Assembly (NCBI GenBank): GCA_965533275.1
Contig: CBESWG010000004.1
Span: 72,636-136,635, forward strand
DNA length: 64,000 nucleotides
DNA from: JAUXEH01 sp965533275
GTDB taxonomy: Bacteria > Acidobacteriota > Aminicenantia > Aminicenantales > Aminicenantaceae
Direction: 5' to 3'
In this document: positions 1 to 8,590 of the stretch, in pieces
Position numbering within the stretch: position 1 is the stretch's first letter
Layout of the letters: each line of letters begins with the position of its first letter
The notes under the pieces: generated by a model
The model's database searches: none
What the model was told of the DNA's origin: nothing
What the model saw: the letters and a program-made list of their open reading frames with translations, nothing else
Made by a program: the position numbers and the translations under genes

Positions 1-1
1 G

Positions 2-262
2 TTCTGCGTGCAGGTCGAGGGAAAGAGCATGGTGGACGCCTACATCGATGACGGCGACCGCGTGCTGGTGGAGCGCACCAACACCGCCAGTTCCGGTGAG
101 ATGGTGATCGCTTTCCTGGAAGACGGGTCCGTCACCCTGAAGAGATTGAACCTCGAGAGGGGACGGATCGCCCTCATGCCCGAGAACCCGGAGTTTGAGC
201 CCATCGAGGTTTCGCAGCTACGGATCCTGGGGCGGGTGATCGGGGTGATGCGGAAATACTGA
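2..262 (+). CDS. lexA: LexA repressor, C-terminal S24 peptidase domain (partial)
   Basis: The gene runs in from before the window; 86 codons remain. They cover the self-cleavage (S24/LexA) domain: the GKSM motif carries the catalytic serine, VTLKRL carries the catalytic lysine, and the PENPEFEPI and LGRVIGVMRKY segments match the family's end. LexA represses SOS genes and cleaves itself when RecA filaments form on damaged DNA. The DNA-binding half lies outside the window. UmuD shares this fold, but the ending and the two polymerase genes that follow fit a lexA or lexA2 linked to a mutagenesis cassette. The family call is firm; the exact paralogue is not. Confidence 0.85.
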   Translation, partial: FCVQVEGKSMVDAYIDDGDRVLVERTNTASSGEMVIAFLEDGSVTLKRLNLERGRIALMPENPEFEPIEVSQLRILGRVIGVMRKY

Positions 263-333
263 CCTCCGCCTGATCCGGCCCACGCAGCGAAGCGTTCCGG
301 GGGGCTGCCGGCCTCCCGTACAAGCGGCGGCTC

Positions 334-366
334 CCGCCGGGGAGTGATCCTGCTCCCGCCCGGCGG
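334..366 (+). terminator. GC-rich hairpin after lexA
   Basis: An imperfect inverted repeat pairs CCGCCGGG (334-341) with CCCGGCGG (359-366), with further pairing of GAG and CTC inside. It lies between lexA and the polymerase gene and is followed by a weak T-rich run. It may attenuate or end lexA transcription. No long U-tract is present, so this is only a candidate. Confidence 0.3.
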
Positions 367-472
367 AAGCCGTTCTCATTTTGAATGCTCCGAAAAACCC
401 CGGGAGGGGAGGTCTGTCCCTTGAACGAGGAAGATCCGGTAAAAATTTCGAGAACGAAACGAGGTGAACAGG

Positions 473-1693
473 ATGCGAAGGTGTATCGTCCACATTGATA
501 TCGATGCCTTTTTTGCCGCGGTGGAAGAGCTGCTCGACCCCTCTCTCAAAGGAAAGCCGGTGATCGTGGGCGGCCTCCCGCATGAGCGGGGCGTGGCCTC
601 CACGGCATCTTATGAGGCCCGCAAATTCGGGATCCATTCCGGCATGTCCCTGCACCAGGCTTACCAGCTGTGCCCCCAGGGGGTGTTCATAAGGGGGAAC
701 TATCAGGTCTACAGGGCGTTTTCGGAGAATTTCCTCCGGATCCTTTCCCAGTTCACCCCCGATGTGGAGTCTGCCTCCCTGGATGAGGCCTATCTCGACC
801 TCACCCGCTGCCGGGCGCTCTATCCATCCTTTTCCCGGGCCGTGCAGGATATCAAGCGGCGGGTGGAGCGGGAACTGGGACTGTCGGTATCGGTGGGGGT
901 GGGCCCCAACAAGACAATGGCCAAGCTGGCCACCAACCGGGCAAAACCCAGGGGGCTGTTCGAGATCCCTCCCGGCGGAGAAGAGGAATTCCTCAAGGAT
1001 CTGGGGATCGAGCTGCTGCCGGGGATCGGGCCCAAGGCCCAGGTCATCCTGCGCATGCTGAACGTCCAGCGGATCGGCGACCTGTGGGGCCTGCCGCGCG
1101 CCACCCTGCGCGCGCTGTTCGGCCTGAACGGCGAGGAGATCTACCTCCAGTCCCGGGGTGTGGACAGCCGGCCCCTGGCCTCCGCCGCTTCGCCAAAATC
1201 CGTGTCCCGGGAGAGCACCTTCCTGGAGGATATCTGGGAGCAGCGCCTGCTCCTGGCCCACCTGGCCTACCTCTGCGACCGGCTGACCCTGGCTCTGCGC
1301 AAGGACCGCCTCTTCGCCCATATCGTGGAGGTCAAGGTCCGCTACTCCGATTTCAAGACCGAGGTCCGGCGCCGGCTCCTGCTTTCTCCCCTGCAGGACA
1401 TGGGGGAGATATTCCGCATCGCCCGCGAGCTGTTCGCCGAGCTGTATACGGGGTCACGTCTTTCTTTGCGCCTGGTGGGGGTCAAGGTCTCCGACCTGGT
1501 CCGGGGCCGGCCCCTCTCCTTGTTCGAGCCCTATTCTCCTCGTCAGGAACAGCTGGGATCGGCCATGGACCGGGTGCGGGAAAAATACGGCTTCGGTTCG
1601 CTGCTCACGGTGCGTGAGAAGATGCTGGACGAGATCTACAGCTTGGAGAAGCGGCAGGGGTTTGTACTCAAAACCGCCTCCCTCACCAAATGA
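473..1693 (+). CDS. dinB: DNA polymerase IV (Y family)
   Basis: This 406-residue protein is a translesion DNA polymerase. Its N-terminal palm carries HIDIDAFFAAVE, giving the first catalytic aspartate and the phenylalanine steric gate, and SLDEAYLD near residue 103 supplies the second acidic pair. Both sites are intact, so it should be a working DinB-type enzyme and not the catalytically dead ImuB. A helix-hairpin-helix segment (LPGIGPKAQVILRML) and a little-finger domain follow. I chose ATG 473 because GAGGTG at 461-466 sits 6 bases before it; a GTG at 464 would overlap that ribosome site. Position after lexA and before a DnaE2-like gene suggests damage induction, though I found no recognisable LexA box. 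Confidence 0.9.
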   Translation: MRRCIVHIDIDAFFAAVEELLDPSLKGKPVIVGGLPHERGVASTASYEARKFGIHSGMSLHQAYQLCPQGVFIRGNYQVYRAFSENFLRILSQFTPDVESASLDEAYLDLTRCRALYPSFSRAVQDIKRRVERELGLSVSVGVGPNKTMAKLATNRAKPRGLFEIPPGGEEEFLKDLGIELLPGIGPKAQVILRMLNVQRIGDLWGLPRATLRALFGLNGEEIYLQSRGVDSRPLASAASPKSVSRESTFLEDIWEQRLLLAHLAYLCDRLTLALRKDRLFAHIVEVKVRYSDFKTEVRRRLLLSPLQDMGEIFRIARELFAELYTGSRLSLRLVGVKVSDLVRGRPLSLFEPYSPRQEQLGSAMDRVREKYGFGSLLTVREKMLDEIYSLEKRQGFVLKTASLTK

Positions 1694-1820
1694 CCTGGAT
1701 CATTTAAAGGCCGATCTCACCACATCGGCGTCGTTGCGGCCCGTTCGGCGTAGCTAATCTACAGCCTCACGGGCCGCTTCCTCGCCGCTGCAGCAATCTC
1801 GGCCTTTAAATGATCCAGGT
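1693..1820. repeat. 128-bp palindromic element between dinB and dnaE2
   Basis: Two perfect 22-base arms (1693-1714 and 1799-1820) are exact reverse complements. The interior also folds: GCGGCCCGT pairs with ACGGGCCGC, and GGCGTAG pairs with CTACAGCC across a small central loop. The whole unit can thus form one long hairpin. It begins on the last base of the dinB stop codon. The shape fits a REP/MITE-like mobile palindrome or a strong transcription barrier. It encodes no protein. Confidence 0.8.
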
Positions 1821-1912
1821 ATTGGTAGTGACGAAAAATGCAGATACAGGATTTAATGAATTCGAGCGATGAATAAATACCGATACAAAATCTACAGAAA
1901 CCGGGAGAAGGT

Positions 1913-1939
1913 ATGATGGTTCAGAAAACAGAGGGATGA
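1913..1939 (+). other. Possible 8-codon leader ORF overlapping the dnaE2 start
   Basis: ATG 1913 follows a good ribosome site (GGGAGAAGG, 1903-1911) and opens an ORF of eight codons whose TGA at 1937-1939 overlaps the ATGATG start of the polymerase gene. The polymerase itself has only GAGG immediately before its start. This arrangement would let ribosomes terminate and reinitiate (translational coupling). It is an inference from sequence layout only. Confidence 0.35.
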
Positions 1940-4740
1940 TGTTTGTGCCGCTGCGGGTGCACTCGGTCTACAGCAAGGGGAGGGGAGGGGTGCTGCTGCG
2001 GGAACTGGCCGCCTGGGCCGTCCGGGAAAAACTCCCGGCCGCGGCGCTCTCCGATCTGGGAAACCTCTACGGCTGGGCGCGCTGGAAACGGGCTGCGCAG
2101 GAGGGCGGCCTCCGGCCCGTGTTCGGATGCGAGCTGGAGCTCGAGGAGCGGAGGTTCCTGCTCCTGGTCAAGGAGCAGGAGGGATACTGGACTCTGATGG
2201 AGGCCCTCAATGGCCATGCCCTGACCAGCGCCCGCGGGCTGGTGGTCATCTTCATCCCCCGGCCGGAGGACCGTGAATTCCCGGGGGAGCTGGAAACGCT
2301 CCGGAGTGAGGACCTCTACCTGGGTGCCGACTTCTTCAACCTGGAGACGGTCAGGGCCTGGTCCGGCCAGCACGGTCTGCCGGCGGTCTGGGCCCATCCC
2401 CTGAAGTTCATCCGCCACCCCGAGCGGCTCATCCTGCTGCACGCCATCCACAAGAAGATCCCCTTTCCCCCGGAGCGGGATCGACTCGACCGCCGGATGC
2501 CTCCCTTCGGGCCGGACCAGGCGAGCCTGGCATTGAAAAGGTTCGGTCCCGGTGTCAAGCCGCTCTTCCGTGCGACCTTCGAGGTGGCCGAAAAGTGCCG
2601 GTTTACCTTCGAGGACATCGTCCCTTCCCTCCCTGGAGACCTTTTCCCCACGGACCTGCGGCATGTGGTGATGGAGAGGCTTCGGGAGCGCCGGGACTTG
2701 AGCTGGAAGGAGCGGAAGCGTGCCCAGATGGAACTGGAGGTGGTGGAGAGGTCGGGATTTTCGCCGTATTTCCTGGTTGTGCATGATGTGGTGCGGTTCG
2801 CCCGCAGTCAGGGCATCCTCCACAACCTCAAGGGATCGGGGGCCTCCTCCTTCCTGGCCTATCTCCTGGGGATCTCTCACATCAGCCCCATAACCTTCGA
2901 CCTCTACTTCGCCCGCTTCCTTAACTCGGGGCGGGACGATCCCCCGGATTTTGACCTGGACTTCGATTCACGCCTGCGGGACCGGGTGCTGGAGTATGTG
3001 CTGGACACATACGGTCAAGGCCGGACCGGGGCGGCTTTCGTGTGCAGCCTCAAGAACTACCGGGCCCGCTCGGCACTTTACGAGACGGCCCGCGCCTTCG
3101 GGCTCCCACCGGCGGAGGCCCGTTCCATGAGCAAGCGGATACCCATGTTCGAGGAGCCCGCGTACCTGAAAAAGGACCGGCCCCTGCCCGGCTGCGGGGA
3201 GATCTGGGCCGCCGCCTCGGAATTGACCTCGGTGTACTGTGAGATTTCCCTGCATGTGGGGGGAGTGCTCCTCACTCCGGCACCGACCTGCCGCTACCTG
3301 CCGCTGGAGGAGTCCGCCAAGGGCCTGCGCATGTCGCATTTCGACCGGGATGCGGTCGAGGACCTCAAGCTCATCAAGCTCGACCTCCTGTCCGTGCGGG
3401 GCCTGGCCGCCATCTCCGGCACCCGGAAGGCGCTCGACATCCGGAGCATCCCCCCGCAGGACGCTCCCACCTTCCGGCGGCTGCAGAAGGCGGAGACCAT
3501 TGGCTGCTTTCAGGTGGAGAGCCCGGCCATGATGAACCTGCTCCGCCGCATGCGGCCGGAGACCGTCCAGGACCTGACCCAGGCCCTGGCCCTGATCCGC
3601 CCGGGGCCGACCGAAAGCGGGATGAAGCAGATCCTGCTGCGCGGCCGGGAAGGGAAGCCGGTGTCCCGCGACCCCCTGCTGTCCCGGATCCTGCCCGAGA
3701 CCGGGGGCCTGCTGCTGTACGAGGAACAGGTGATGCAGGTCGCGGACCGCGTGGCCGGGATGCCGCCGGAGGAGGGTGATCTGCTCCGGCGCAGCTTCAA
3801 AAAAAAAGGGGCGGAAACGCCTTTGAAGGAGAAGCTCTTTCGGGAGGCAGGGGAACGCGGGTACACCTCGGGAGACATCAAGAGGCTCTGGGCCATCATG
3901 GACAAGTTTTCCTCCTACTCCTTCAACAAGGCCCACAGCGCGTCCTACGCCTGCATGGCCTACCAGGCGGTGTATCTCAAGACCCACCACACGCTGCCGT
4001 ATCTGACGGCGGTGCTCAACGCCGGCGGCGGCTACTACGGCCTCTCCGAATACATCGAGGAGGCCAAGCGGTGCGGACTCCGGATCCTGGGGCCGGATGT
4101 CCAACGCAGCGATTATCAATTCGAGGTGGAGGGCCCCAGCATCCGGGTGGGCCTGCTGTCCATCAAGGGGTTGGCCGCCCGGACCGCCGACAAGATCTTC
4201 GAGGAACGCAGGATCGGGCCCTACCGCTCCATCGAGGATTTCCTGCTGCGGGTGTCCCTGACCAAAGCCGAGCTGTTCGCCTTGATCAAGGCCGGTTCAT
4301 TTGATTCGCTGGAGCCGACGCGCACCCAGCAGATCCTGCGCTATTTCCGTGGGCTCGAGGGGATCGGGGAGGTCGCCGACCTCAATGCCAAGCAGAAAAA
4401 ACGGATGCTCGTGGAATCCCTGGGTTTTGATCCGGAAGGCGATTCACTGGTGCTGTTCGAAGGGAAGCGGCCGGAGCTGCGGATCAAGGATCTGAAGAAA
4501 TATGCCGGCCATGAAGTGGAGCTGGTCGTCCGGGTGGTCGATGCCCGGCTCAAGGGCGTCAACGGCCGCCGCAAGTATTTTTTCCTGTTCGAGGATGACA
4601 CGGGGCTGCTTGAAGGCGTGGGCGAGACGCGGTGCCTGTCGTTCGGGTCGCCGCCGGCCTGTTTCTTGCGTGCCGAGATCCGCAGCGATGGGAATGGACG
4701 GCCTAAAGCCTTTCGTTGCACCTTTCTGAGTCATTCATAA
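1936..4740 (+). CDS. dnaE2: DnaE2/ImuC-like error-prone DNA polymerase III alpha subunit
   Basis: This C-family polymerase has 934 residues, against about 1,050 for DnaE2 and 1,160 for replicative DnaE. An N-terminal PHP domain (residues 1-70) has lost metal ligands: the opening is PLRVHS and the later motif is SDLGN where active PHP domains have histidines. The palm holds PDFDLDFD (337-344, catalytic Asp340 and Asp342) and KLDLL (Asp483). FNKAHSASYA and an OB-fold near residue 850 follow. The distal tau/beta-binding tail of DnaE1 is absent. Position after lexA and dinB suggests translesion synthesis. Start choice between the two ATGs at 1936 and 1939 is uncertain. Confidence 0.88.
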   Translation: MMFVPLRVHSVYSKGRGGVLLRELAAWAVREKLPAAALSDLGNLYGWARWKRAAQEGGLRPVFGCELELEERRFLLLVKEQEGYWTLMEALNGHALTSARGLVVIFIPRPEDREFPGELETLRSEDLYLGADFFNLETVRAWSGQHGLPAVWAHPLKFIRHPERLILLHAIHKKIPFPPERDRLDRRMPPFGPDQASLALKRFGPGVKPLFRATFEVAEKCRFTFEDIVPSLPGDLFPTDLRHVVMERLRERRDLSWKERKRAQMELEVVERSGFSPYFLVVHDVVRFARSQGILHNLKGSGASSFLAYLLGISHISPITFDLYFARFLNSGRDDPPDFDLDFDSRLRDRVLEYVLDTYGQGRTGAAFVCSLKNYRARSALYETARAFGLPPAEARSMSKRIPMFEEPAYLKKDRPLPGCGEIWAAASELTSVYCEISLHVGGVLLTPAPTCRYLPLEESAKGLRMSHFDRDAVEDLKLIKLDLLSVRGLAAISGTRKALDIRSIPPQDAPTFRRLQKAETIGCFQVESPAMMNLLRRMRPETVQDLTQALALIRPGPTESGMKQILLRGREGKPVSRDPLLSRILPETGGLLLYEEQVMQVADRVAGMPPEEGDLLRRSFKKKGAETPLKEKLFREAGERGYTSGDIKRLWAIMDKFSSYSFNKAHSASYACMAYQAVYLKTHHTLPYLTAVLNAGGGYYGLSEYIEEAKRCGLRILGPDVQRSDYQFEVEGPSIRVGLLSIKGLAARTADKIFEERRIGPYRSIEDFLLRVSLTKAELFALIKAGSFDSLEPTRTQQILRYFRGLEGIGEVADLNAKQKKRMLVESLGFDPEGDSLVLFEGKRPELRIKDLKKYAGHEVELVVRVVDARLKGVNGRRKYFFLFEDDTGLLEGVGETRCLSFGSPPACFLRAEIRSDGNGRPKAFRCTFLSHS

Positions 4741-4795
4741 GAATTGCCGTGTGAATGAATCAGACTCCTGAATCTTTCATTTAAGGGTGCTTGTG

Positions 4796-4824
4796 TTGCC
4801 GGGGGAGAAAAAAATCGTTACAAT
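4796..4824 (+). promoter_or_regulatory. Sigma70-type promoter for the peroxiredoxin
   Basis: TTGCCG (4796-4801), a 17-base spacer and TACAAT (4819-4824) lie 33 bases before the peroxiredoxin start. The ribosome site GAGGAG follows at about 4844-4849. Confidence 0.6.
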
Positions 4825-4857
4825 ACACGGACACATCAACCATAGAGGAGAATAGAA

Positions 4858-5313
4858 ATGGCGATTCAAGTCGGAGATTCGGCCCCGGATTTCAACCTAA
4901 AGGACAACCGTGGAAACGAGATAAGCCTGGCGGATTACAGGGGGAAGAGGGTTCTCCTTTCCTGGCATCCCCTGGCCTGGACCGGGGTTTGCGCCGCTCA
5001 GATGAAATCCCTGGAGGACAACAAGGAAGCCTTTGCGGAGCTGAACACGGTGGCATTGGGCATCAGCGTGGACAGCGTGCCCAGCAAGAACGCCTGGGCC
5101 AAAGAGCTGGGAGTGGCGGACACCAGGCTGCTGTCGGATTTCTGGCCGCACGGCGGAGCAGCCCAAACCTACGGGCTTTTCCGCGAGGTAGAAGGGACGT
5201 CGAAGCGTGCCAATGTCATCCTCGGCGAGAACGGGACTGTGATCTTCGTCAAAATCTACGACATCCCTCAGCTGCCGGACATCTCAGAGATCATTCATTT
5301 CCTCAAGACGTGA
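4858..5313 (+). CDS. Peroxiredoxin (AhpC/TSA family, single cysteine)
   Basis: This 151-residue thioredoxin-fold protein reduces peroxides. PLAWTGVC holds the P-x3-T-x2-C motif with the peroxidatic cysteine at residue 45, and an arginine in KRANVIL is suitably placed for the active site. No other cysteine occurs in the protein, so it must be a 1-Cys type (AhpE/BCP-like) that needs an external thiol to resolve. The usual FYP opening of the motif is replaced by SWHP. GAGGAG lies 8 bases before ATG, with a good promoter further up. It appears monocistronic; the next sequence is a decayed nitroreductase. Confidence 0.9.
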   Translation: MAIQVGDSAPDFNLKDNRGNEISLADYRGKRVLLSWHPLAWTGVCAAQMKSLEDNKEAFAELNTVALGISVDSVPSKNAWAKELGVADTRLLSDFWPHGGAAQTYGLFREVEGTSKRANVILGENGTVIFVKIYDIPQLPDISEIIHFLKT

Positions 5314-5324
5314 CACGGTGGGAT

Positions 5325-5716
5325 CATGGATGTGATCCAGGCCATACAGGAACGCCTGGGCTCGCTCTGCTTCTCTGATCATCGCGGTATTCAGCAATCC
5401 GGAGGATGACTGCATAATCCGTGACCGGTTCTACCATCAGTTCGACACCGGCATGGGGGTTGGATTCCTGCTCCTCCGCGCCACGGAACTGCGGCTGGTA
5501 GCCCACCCGATAGCGGGATTCAGCCCGAAAAAGACCCGCGCCATTTTGGGCATTCCCGATGAATATCAGGTGACCACTCTTATCATAGTCGGAAAACATG
5601 CGGCTATCGCGGGCCCCAACCTGACGGATGGCCAGTTGGAGAAGGAGAAAAGGCGGCCGAGTAGGATGGCCATTAACGAGTTCATACACATCGACCGTTT
5701 CGAGCCGCAGGGCTAG
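5325..5716 (+). pseudogene. Nitroreductase remnant with internal deletion and frameshift
   Basis: ATG 5325 begins MDVIQAIQER, a typical nitroreductase N-terminus. The match then jumps to another frame at about 5351 with NAWARSASLIIAVF, which belongs roughly 60 to 80 residues further along the family. The rest reads normally: DTGMGVGFLLLRATELRL, SPKKTRAILGIPDEY and INEFIHIDRFEPQG, ending at 5716. The FMN-binding RRS-type segment near the N-terminus is missing. The simplest reading is one internal deletion that also shifted frame, leaving a dead gene. A product from 5453 would be only the C-terminal half. Confidence 0.75.
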
Positions 5717-5726
5717 CGCTTTCCGT

Positions 5727-6620
5727 TCACTCCTCGAACAGACCAAGCTGCCCCTTCTCGATCTTCCCGATGATATCCCGCAGCAGCGGGTAGCGCTTAA
5801 TGAGGTCCAGCGGGACATCGACCTTCTCTCCGGTGAGCTTGTTCTTAATCTGTAGGGCGTTGGCGAGGGCCTGTCCCTGGTAGTGGTTGTTGGTGACCAC
5901 GAATACGTTCCGGCTCTTCCCGCCCAGGTCCTTGATCCGCTCGACCCAGTCGTTCAGCTCCTCCTCTCCATACAGGTAGTTGTAGCGGGCATCACGGCCG
6001 GCGCTCTGGTTGAACCAGTTCTTGTAGTTGCGTCCATGGAGGCGCACGTATGAGAAGTCGGGGTGGGTGTGGATCGAAGATGGGGACAGAGAATCATTGA
6101 TCACCGGCTGATCGATGTTGCAGAATCCGACCTGGTTGGACTGCAGCCACAGGAAGAAGTCGGGCCGGTTCCAGGAACCGTGCCTAACTTCGAGAGCCAA
6201 GGGGTAGTCCTGAAAGGCCTGAAATATCTTTTGCAGATGCTCCCGGTTCTCCCCGGAATCCTTGAATGACCAGGGAAACTGGACGAGTATCGCCCCCAGG
6301 CGGGAGTTGGCATGGATCGGCTCGATGCCGAGCTTGAATGCGTCCGTTTCCTTCTGGGTGAATCCTCCCTCTCCGTGTGTGAAATTCTGGTGGAGCTTCA
6401 CCGCAAAGAGGAAATCGGGGCGATGCTGAACCCTCTTTACCCAGGACAGGGCCACACGCATGACTGGGGGGCGGTAGAAGGTGCTGTTGACCTCCACCAT
6501 GTTGACGAACTGGGCCAGGAACGCCAGGCCATGAAAATCCTCGCTTTTATGGGCCGGATAGACGATCCCCTCCCAGTCTTTGTAGCTCCAACCCGCGGTG
6601 CCGATGTGAAATTGGGCCAT
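5727..6620 (-). CDS. DUF72 family protein (YecE-like)
   Basis: The 297-residue protein shows the DUF72 TIM-barrel-like pattern: an opening FHIGTAGWSYKDWEGIVYP, then VEVNSTFYRPP, FLFAVKLHQNFTH, GAILVQFPWSF, LALEVRHGSWN and FSYVRLHGRN. The family's molecular function is unknown. It converges on the nitroreductase relic, and the gene before it on the other side is divergent. No clear ribosome site lies before its ATG. Confidence 0.88.
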   Translation of the reverse strand: MAQFHIGTAGWSYKDWEGIVYPAHKSEDFHGLAFLAQFVNMVEVNSTFYRPPVMRVALSWVKRVQHRPDFLFAVKLHQNFTHGEGGFTQKETDAFKLGIEPIHANSRLGAILVQFPWSFKDSGENREHLQKIFQAFQDYPLALEVRHGSWNRPDFFLWLQSNQVGFCNIDQPVINDSLSPSSIHTHPDFSYVRLHGRNYKNWFNQSAGRDARYNYLYGEEELNDWVERIKDLGGKSRNVFVVTNNHYQGQALANALQIKNKLTGEKVDVPLDLIKRYPLLRDIIGKIEKGQLGLFEE

Positions 6621-6792
6621 TGAAAATATATTCTACCATACAGATGAACCAAAGACAGCACGGGGAGGTTGGTGAATTGCAGTTCATCCCTACGGCTCTA
6701 GGGTGGGTGGGATCACAGGGGGGAGGTTGGAAGGCCTTGTAAGTAGTTGAAAATTTATTTATCATGAAGAAGATTTGTTACCAACACCACAC

Positions 6793-7791
6793 ATGCGCAG
6801 ATTGATCTGGGGTTTTATTGTCCTCTTCCTAATATTGTATCACTGCAGGAGCCCGCAGCCCGAGATCTACACCATCGGGATCCTCCAGATGAATGATGCT
6901 GCCACTCTTACGGAAACGCGCCGAGGTTTCCTCGATTCCCTGGCCGAGGAGGGGCTTGAAGACGGACGGGAGATAAGAATACTTTTCGAGAATGCGCGCG
7001 GACAGGTTCCCCAGATCTGGAGGATCGCAGAGAGCTTCATGGCCCAGAATGTAGACATGATCGTGCCTCTCTCGACTCCCAGCCTCCAGGCGGCCCTCCA
7101 TTCCACCACAGAAGTCCCCATCGTTTTTGCCTCGGTCGCGAACCCCTATCTTGCGGGGGCCGGAGTGTCTGCTGAAGACCACCTGAGGAATGTCGCCGGA
7201 GTCTCGTCCGAAGGCCCCATCCGCCAGAGCCTGGCCTTCATCAAATCCCTGCTGCCGGGGATCAAGCGTGTGGGGACGCTGTGGACGCCATCGGAGTTGA
7301 ACTCGCTGTATTACAAGGAGAAAGCCAGGGAAGAGGCTGCCGAACTGGGGCTCGAGATGATCGCAGTCCCTATCGCGAACGCCAGTGAGGTCCTCCTTTC
7401 CGCACAGATTTTGATCAATAAGAAGATCGATGTGATCTATCAGATCTCAGATAACACGATCAACCAGGCCTTTCAGGCGGTGGGCCGTGTCGCCGTGGAC
7501 AATCAGATCCCCCTGTTTGGAGGGGTTTTGTACCATACCGAGCTGGGAGCTTGTGCCGCCATGGGATGGGATTTCTATGAGATCGGACATAGGGCAGGCA
7601 AGATCGCCGTCCGTGTCAAAAATGGAGAGAATCCGGAAAACATCCCCTTCCAGCACATGGACAGGGTGATGCTGCACATCAATCTCCAAATGGCGGAAAG
7701 GCAGGGGATCGTTTTCCCTGAGGATGTGTTGAACAGCGCCGATAAGATCCTTGATGATGTTTCCGAATCCAGATCAGGGGCCTTCAAATGA
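6793..7791 (+). CDS. ABC-type substrate-binding lipoprotein (TrpX/PF04392-like)
   Basis: A hydrophobic leader of about 17 residues precedes Cys18 (LYHC, a poor lipobox), so the protein is probably a lipoprotein or exported. The remainder is a two-lobe periplasmic-binding fold of the ABC sugar/aromatic-acid (PF04392) type: YTIGILQMNDAATL, MIVPLSTPSLQAAL, VPIVFASVANP, KRVGTLWTPSELNS, DVIYQISDNTI and IPLFGGVLYH. No permease or ATPase gene is nearby. Its stop overlaps the start of the PTS-IIA gene (ATGA), so it heads the antiporter operon and may be a ligand sensor for it. A TTG at 6775 could extend it by six residues; neither start has a clear ribosome site. Confidence 0.8.
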   Translation: MRRLIWGFIVLFLILYHCRSPQPEIYTIGILQMNDAATLTETRRGFLDSLAEEGLEDGREIRILFENARGQVPQIWRIAESFMAQNVDMIVPLSTPSLQAALHSTTEVPIVFASVANPYLAGAGVSAEDHLRNVAGVSSEGPIRQSLAFIKSLLPGIKRVGTLWTPSELNSLYYKEKAREEAAELGLEMIAVPIANASEVLLSAQILINKKIDVIYQISDNTINQAFQAVGRVAVDNQIPLFGGVLYHTELGACAAMGWDFYEIGHRAGKIAVRVKNGENPENIPFQHMDRVMLHINLQMAERQGIVFPEDVLNSADKILDDVSESRSGAFK

Positions 7792-8252
7792 AAATCTGTG
7801 GACTGTTGGAAGAAGACCATATTTTCTACGATCTCAAGCCGGGAGATAAAGAGGGTGTGCTGCGCTCTTTTACTGGAGCCCTTAAGGCGAAGGGGCTGAT
7901 CTTGGATGAAGAAAAGATCCTGGATGGTCTGTTGATGCGGGAAAGCCTCTGCAGTACGGGCCTGGAGAGAGGGATCGGCGTTCCCCATGCCTTGACCAGG
8001 GAGATGAAGCAATCCTTCCTGGCGTTGGCTGTGTTTCAAGAAGGAATAGACTTCGACTCCGCAGACCAGAAACCGACCTATGTGCTCCTCATGATCCTGG
8101 GAAACGAGGATGATCCGGGTGCCCAGCTTAAGATCCTGGCCCACATCTGCCGCCTTGTAAAGGAAACGGACGTCATCGAAAAACTTAAAAAATCCTCCTC
8201 TCCCTTGGATGCCTGCCGCATACTCGAAGAAGAAGAGGCCAAGATCATATGA
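7788..8252 (+). CDS. PTS IIA-Ntr-like regulatory protein
   Basis: These 154 residues form a fructose/nitrogen-type PTS EIIA domain. The GIGVPHAL motif contains the phosphorylatable histidine, and RESLCSTGLERG precedes it as in PtsN. No sugar permease domain is present, so the role is likely regulatory, with phosphorylation reporting the PEP or nitrogen state. In other bacteria PtsN controls potassium transport. It overlaps both neighbours by ATGA, so it should be made with the PII-like protein and the antiporters. That it regulates those antiporters is inference. Confidence 0.82.
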   Translation: MKICGLLEEDHIFYDLKPGDKEGVLRSFTGALKAKGLILDEEKILDGLLMRESLCSTGLERGIGVPHALTREMKQSFLALAVFQEGIDFDSADQKPTYVLLMILGNEDDPGAQLKILAHICRLVKETDVIEKLKKSSSPLDACRILEEEEAKII

Positions 8253-8584
8253 AGCTCCTGATCCTCATCCTGAACAAGGTCGAAAAACTGGAGGAGGTCC
8301 TGGAGGGATTCCTGGAGGCCGGAGTGACGGGGGCCACTCTTATCGACAGCGTGGGCATGGGACACATCCTGTCTGAGGAAGTCCCGATCTTCGCAGGATT
8401 GCGCTTCATGTTTGCGGGAGCTAAACCTCACAATAAGACCATCATTTCTGTGATCAAGGATGAGAAGGAGGAAGAGATCCTCCATCTCCTGAACACTATC
8501 CTGGGCGATCTGTACGAGCCAGGGACCGGCATAGTCTTCACCATTCCTTTGGACCGTGTGGAAGGGCTGAAACCGGAAATCTGA
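8249..8584 (+). CDS. PII-like signal protein
   Basis: The 111-residue protein opens MKLLILILNKVEKLEEVLEG and continues EAGVTGATLIDSVGMGH, which follows the beta-alpha-beta pattern of PII (GlnB/SbtB) trimers, and ends GIVFTIPLDRVEGLKPE like the PII C-terminus. The T-loop region is divergent and lacks the GlnB uridylylation tyrosine context. PII-like proteins bind nucleotides and act on adjacent transporters. It overlaps the PTS-IIA gene by four bases and the antiporter starts six bases later. The fold call rests on pattern similarity alone. Confidence 0.65.
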   Translation: MKLLILILNKVEKLEEVLEGFLEAGVTGATLIDSVGMGHILSEEVPIFAGLRFMFAGAKPHNKTIISVIKDEKEEEILHLLNTILGDLYEPGTGIVFTIPLDRVEGLKPEI

Positions 8585-8590
8585 TCTTAA

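Noticed and set aside
288..299. CGAAGCGTTCCG near lexA as a possible LexA box
   Set aside because: Half-site spacing does not match the CGAAC-N4-GTTCG or CTGT-N8-ACAG consensus, and no second copy precedes dnaE2.
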